A DNA stretch of 64,000 nt from Hyphomicrobiales bacterium (GTDB lineage Bacteria > Pseudomonadota > Alphaproteobacteria > Rhizobiales > Rhizobiaceae): the NCBI GenBank assembly GCA_900473185.1, contig UCKU01000020.1, positions 95,717 through 159,716 of the forward strand, written 5' to 3'. The notes beneath the pieces are model-generated. The model was not told where the DNA came from and made no database searches. It saw only the letters and a list, made by a program, of their open reading frames with translations. The position numbers were made by a program, and so were the translations under genes. Position 1 is the first letter of the stretch. Every line of letters begins with the position of its first letter. Positions 61,292-64,000 of the stretch are shown piece by piece.

Positions 61292-61984
61292 TCAGGCAGG
61301 CCTGCGCCATTTTCCTTCGGCTGTCCGCTCTAGGATGGGCGTGGCAAAAACGCCTTTCGTGCGGGTCTGCCATTGAAGGCCTGCGGCATCGAGTCTGGCG
61401 CGCCAGCGGTCCGATTGCAGCATGGCCGCGCCAATGACGACGGGTTCTGTGCCGCAGCTTGCGAGCAGATCGAGACCTGCGACGATCGAGGTCCCGCTCG
61501 ATATGACGTCATCGATCAGCGCGACACGGCGTCCTTCGAGGAGGGGCAGCATGCGCGGATCGACATAGAGCCGTTTCTGTTGTTCCGGCGTGGTGATCGA
61601 TGAGAGGGCGACTGACAGTTCGTCGCGATACCAGGATTTGCGGGAGGTGCCGAGCGGCACATAACGGCTGTGGCCGAGCTTCTGGGCGACGGCCGCCGCA
61701 AGCGTCAGGCCGAGTGTCGGCAGGCCGGCGACCACATCGATGCCTGATGGTTCTATCTTTGCTGCAAGGCTCTCGGCGAGCACATCCAGCACCGCAAAGC
61801 TTGCCTGATTGATGATCAGCGAGGCCAGCGCATGCTCACCATCCGAAAGTACCCGGATCGGCAGCCGCAACTGCCTGCCATCTTCCAGTTCCGCTATAAA
61901 GAAGGAGGTAAAATCGCCGCCCGTTTCGAAACTGCCCGGCGGATGAATCTCCTGCCAGAAATCATGCGGCTTCATCTCGTTCAT
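61292..61984 (-). CDS. Phosphoribosyltransferase (PRTase fold), orotate-type-like, non-canonical
   Basis: 230 residues from ATG 61984 (two bases after the preceding stop). PRPP-binding loop RVALIDDVISSGTSIV is intact, and a GVDVVAGLPTLGLTLA loop sits upstream. N-terminus differs from pyrE, so I call it a PRTase without naming the substrate. It is the second gene after a pseudouridine synthase on the - strand, with only two bases between, so both are probably co-transcribed. Confidence 0.75.
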   Translation of the reverse strand: MNEMKPHDFWQEIHPPGSFETGGDFTSFFIAELEDGRQLRLPIRVLSDGEHALASLIINQASFAVLDVLAESLAAKIEPSGIDVVAGLPTLGLTLAAAVAQKLGHSRYVPLGTSRKSWYRDELSVALSSITTPEQQKRLYVDPRMLPLLEGRRVALIDDVISSGTSIVAGLDLLASCGTEPVVIGAAMLQSDRWRARLDAAGLQWQTRTKGVFATPILERTAEGKWRRPA

Positions 61985-61986
61985 TC

Positions 61987-62793
61987 TCAATCCCGTATTG
62001 CCTTGCCGATACCGACCTTCCGGCGAAGATCCTTCAGTTCAGATTCAGTCAGCGCCCTGACCGATCCCTTCGGCAGGTCGCCAAGCTCCAGCCCACCGAT
62101 TGCGACACGCACGAGCCGTAGGCAGGCGATATCGAGCGCTTCCAGCATCCGGCGGATCTGCCGGTTGCGGCCCTCCTGCAATTCGACTTCGATCCAGGAA
62201 TTGCGGTCGCCCTCGCGCAGCTTGCGGGCAGCGGTGGCGCGCAGCAGTTCGCCGTCATGCCGAAGACCTGACATCATCGCTGCCAGCATATCGTCATCGG
62301 CGATCCGATCGATCTGCACATGATAGGATTTCGAGACGTGGGTGATTGGATCGAGCAGCGTCTGGGCGAATTCCGTATCGTTGGTAAAGAGCAGCAGCCC
62401 CTCGCTCGCCTTGTCGAGCCGACCGACAGGAGAGAGGTGTGGGACATCAAAATCGGCCAGGCAGTCATAGACGGTCGGGCGACCTTCCGGATCATGACGC
62501 GTAGTCACAAGGCCGCGCGGCTTGTTGAGCATCAGGTAGATTCTGGCCTCAGCGATGATCTTTTTGTCATCGACCTTAATAAGGGCGGTCGAAAGATCGA
62601 CCCATGCCGAGGGATCTGTGACAATGCGATCACCGACCGCGACGCGGCCCTCAGCGATCAGCCGTTCGGCCTGCGTGCGGGAACAATAGCCAAGCTTGGA
62701 GAGCGCACGTGGAAGCGTGACCCGCTTGCCGGTGGGTTCGGCCTGGGGTCTGCTGCGTTCGTGTGTTTTCTGCGGTGAGCGCCGGCCTTTCAC
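61987..62793 (-). CDS. RsuA/RluB/RluE/RluF-family pseudouridine synthase
   Basis: 268 residues. Basic N-terminal tail, S4 RNA-binding domain (about residues 25-75, ALSKLGYCSRTQAERLIAEG) and catalytic domain with GRLDKASEGLLLFTND holding the active-site Asp. Modifies uridine in rRNA (16S or 23S); the exact position cannot be decided from sequence. Its stop is two bases from the start of the PRTase gene, implying one transcript. Confidence 0.92.
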   Translation of the reverse strand: MKGRRSPQKTHERSRPQAEPTGKRVTLPRALSKLGYCSRTQAERLIAEGRVAVGDRIVTDPSAWVDLSTALIKVDDKKIIAEARIYLMLNKPRGLVTTRHDPEGRPTVYDCLADFDVPHLSPVGRLDKASEGLLLFTNDTEFAQTLLDPITHVSKSYHVQIDRIADDDMLAAMMSGLRHDGELLRATAARKLREGDRNSWIEVELQEGRNRQIRRMLEALDIACLRLVRVAIGGLELGDLPKGSVRALTESELKDLRRKVGIGKAIRD

Positions 62794-62956
62794 TTCGCCA
62801 TCCCTGATGCGATTGCGAAAGCCGTTCTTTGCATGAACGACGCACGGATGCCAGCAATGGTGCTCGAAATTCTGGGGAGTAGGGGATTCCGGATGCCGAA
62901 AGAAATCATCGACGCTTTAGGTAAAGCGCAGTGGGCAGGAAGAGTCTTTTACCGCC

Positions 62957-63163
62957 TCAAGGGCAGGCCATGAAACCGGCGAGTTCCTGCCGGTTCATCA
63001 TAATGCCAGCTGCGGCCTTTGCCGGGTCCGGATGTGTATAGGAAAGGCTCGGCATTTCGGGCAGATCGAGCGCCTGGCGCATGTTCATGATGCCGACAGC
63101 GCGACGTCCATCGCTGCTGTCGAGGCTGACTTCAACGATCAGCTGCTCTCTCTTATTGTCCAT
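62957..63163 (-). CDS. Small hypothetical protein (68 aa)
   Basis: MDNKREQLIVEVSLDSSDGR, a beta-rich N-terminal half, then a helical half with PDPAKAAAGIMMNRQEL, ending MACP. A strong GGGAGGAC precedes the ATG. Function unknown; the pattern of one strand-rich and one helical half is seen in small orphan rhizobial proteins. A perfect 15-bp inverted repeat lies 69 bases upstream of the start. Confidence 0.75.
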   Translation of the reverse strand: MDNKREQLIVEVSLDSSDGRRAVGIMNMRQALDLPEMPSLSYTHPDPAKAAAGIMMNRQELAGFMACP

Positions 63164-63231
63164 AATGTCCTCCCTTCATTTTTATGTTCCTCTTGCTCGC
63201 ATTAAAAATTGGTTTTTCTAAGACATAAGTG

Positions 63232-63272
63232 TTTACGCATCCTGCAAAAAATGGATCTGCAGGATGCGTAAA
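63232..63272. other. Perfect 15-bp inverted repeat with 11-base loop
   Basis: TTTACGCATCCTGCA and its exact complement TGCAGGATGCGTAAA. It lies 26 bases after the stop of the 112-aa gene on the - strand, so it may be its terminator, but no T run follows; alternatively it is an operator for the 68-aa gene. Confidence 0.6.
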
Positions 63273-63297
63273 AATGCGGGACCTGGAGCTTGGCAGT

Positions 63298-63636
63298 TCA
63301 ACGCCACCAGTGACGCGGCTCGGGCTGCGAGGCGCCTGACAACATATAACCTGCCAGGAAGCCGATTGCGCCGGCAACCAGAAGCGCCGTCGTGGTCGCT
63401 GCCGGGTGTTCGCGGGCCGTGCCGGCGACTGCCGCACCTTCGGCCCGGATCTGGGCAACAGCGCTTTTTGCGCGGGGAAGCGCGTCTTCGTAAGCCTTGC
63501 CGGCGCGGTCACGCACTTCATAATAAGCTTCGGCGCCTTGCGCGGAAATCATCTTCTGCAGGCGGGAGACCTCCTGCTGCAGAGCGGCAATATCCTTGCT
63601 GACGGAAGTTCTGAGATCATCGGTATTGGCGGCCAT
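63298..63636 (-). CDS. ElaB/YqjD/DUF883-like membrane-anchored protein
   Basis: 112 residues. Start ATG 63636 has AAGGAG at good spacing; longer starts lack one. N-terminal coiled coil (about residues 15-75) followed by one transmembrane helix near the C-terminus (TALLVAGAIGFLAGYML, about 85-101). In E. coli such proteins bind ribosomes or membranes in stationary phase. An EcfG-like promoter 30 bases upstream is consistent with a stress role here. Family call is moderate, as the homology is mostly in composition and topology. Confidence 0.78.
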   Translation of the reverse strand: MAANTDDLRTSVSKDIAALQQEVSRLQKMISAQGAEAYYEVRDRAGKAYEDALPRAKSAVAQIRAEGAAVAGTAREHPAATTTALLVAGAIGFLAGYMLSGASQPEPRHWWR

Positions 63637-63666
63637 GTCTGTCTCCTTTCCTTCAATGGGGAGGGA

Positions 63667-63691
63667 AACACGAAAAACCGTGTTAGGTTCC
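63667..63691 (-). promoter_or_regulatory. EcfG (RpoE2-type) stress promoter candidate
   Basis: On the - strand: GGAAC (63691-63687), 16 bases, TGTT (63670-63667), fitting GGAAC-N18-TT. The start codon of the YqjD-like gene is 30 bases downstream. Confidence 0.6.
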
Positions 63692-63883
63692 GAACCTTTC
63701 GCCACAATCCAATATGACGGTTGTTTGACAGTGGTGATGGGGCCGGTGTTTATTCTGCATTAACCATAAAATTGGCCAAGGCACTGTTTTTTCGCGGCCT
63801 TTCCGCATTTTTTGGAGGGGGTCCGGGTGATTTTTTATCGCCGGGTAAAAGATTGTTCGGGGATTTTGTCCCGAAGGGCGGCC

Positions 63884-63892
63884 TGTGGATAA
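63884..63892. other. Single DnaA-box-like 9-mer
   Basis: TGTGGATAA, the exact complement of the consensus TTATCCACA. It is a lone copy in the long gap 63707-64000, so origin function is not supported; a chance match or DnaA-linked control of the downstream unit are both possible. Confidence 0.35.
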
Positions 63893-63961
63893 CTTTCCAT
63901 CAGAAAATCCCTTGTCGAATCAAACCGTTACAAAAATGTCAAAAAAGTTGGTTTGGTGGTG

Positions 63962-63991
63962 TTGACTGTTTCGATGTGTGGGGATTATAAG
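63962..63991 (+). promoter_or_regulatory. Strong promoter at the right edge, probably of a stable-RNA operon
   Basis: TTGACT (63962-63967), 18 bases, TATAAG (63986-63991), after an AT-rich stretch with A runs (about 63930-63950) like an UP element. The same -10 sequence and spacing occur in the tRNA promoter at 20157. The transcribed part lies beyond the window, so rRNA or tRNA identity is inference. Confidence 0.65.
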
Positions 63992-64000
63992 CCCACTCAC

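Noticed and set aside
62833..62973. 46-codon + strand frame upstream of and overlapping the 68-aa gene
   Set aside because: No good ribosome-binding site, and its 3' end runs into the opposite-strand gene, which has a strong start signal.
63884..63892. Replication origin at the right edge
   Set aside because: Only one DnaA-box-like 9-mer and no cluster or AT-rich unwinding array; replication genes are not in view.

Overview
The window is chromosomal DNA of an alphaproteobacterium of the order Rhizobiales, most likely Rhizobium or a close relative. Grounds: the gene order pal-cpoB-tilS-ftsH-glmM, a serC-serA pair, rhizobial-type DctB/DctD and TctCBA systems, a cobalamin-controlled cbtB-cbtA cobalt locus, and promoter motifs of the alphaproteobacterial EcfG (general stress) type. 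Coding density is high. I see no insertion sequence, prophage, CRISPR array or plasmid-type module, so this reads as core or stable accessory chromosome, not a mobile island.

Layout. 1-6361: envelope and housekeeping genes on the + strand (end of pal, cpoB, tilS, ftsH, glmM), each block closed by a clear hairpin terminator. 6419-9612: a methyltransferase, an outer-membrane beta-barrel protein and a divergent TetR/quinone-reductase pair with a three-copy 14-bp operator-like repeat. 9720-12576: serine biosynthesis (serC, serA). 12666-18647: a small stress-type gene, a PAS-GGDEF-EAL protein, a LysR regulator divergent from a TDT-family exporter, a 33-codon secreted peptide gene and a DMT permease. 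18905-22936: mnmA, a tRNA-Met with its own promoter, a small lipoprotein, a universal stress protein behind an FNR/FixK-like box, a LysR gene and a small membrane protein. 23007-30022: acetate kinase and phosphoketolase (acetyl-phosphate metabolism, with an FNR/FixK-like box before xfp), a phosphate permease and a membrane GGDEF-EAL protein. 30382-33674: small stress-type genes, then a cobalamin riboswitch controlling cbtB, cbtA and a protein of unknown function, with a divergent phosphatase-fold gene. 33659-43859: a molybdopterin oxidoreductase, a dctBD-type two-component pair without dctA, a ChaC-like gene, an ArsR/SRPBCC pair with paired palindromic operators, and a tctCBA tripartite transporter followed by an M20 amidohydrolase.

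43866-51328 (- strand) is a compact seven-gene operon: LacI regulator, PotD-type ABC importer (binding protein, two permeases, ATPase), nucleoside hydrolase and adenine deaminase. Together these look like a self-regulated uptake and salvage route for a purine compound. 51498-58216 is a tetR-acrA-acrB-tolC type efflux operon, then purC, an SLC13 transporter, a phosphoribosyltransferase next to a pseudouridine synthase, and two small genes. The last 40 bases carry a strong promoter with the same architecture as the tRNA promoter at 20157, so a stable-RNA (possibly rRNA) operon may begin just past the right edge.

The most rewarding signals are regulatory and small-gene ones: four EcfG-like promoters each placed before a small gene, two FNR/FixK-like boxes before metabolism and stress genes, several operators that could assign regulators to targets, the cobalt locus with an atypical phosphatase and an unknown exported protein, and the predicted purine uptake operon. 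No obviously unprecedented multi-gene system (defence, phage-like or similar) was found.
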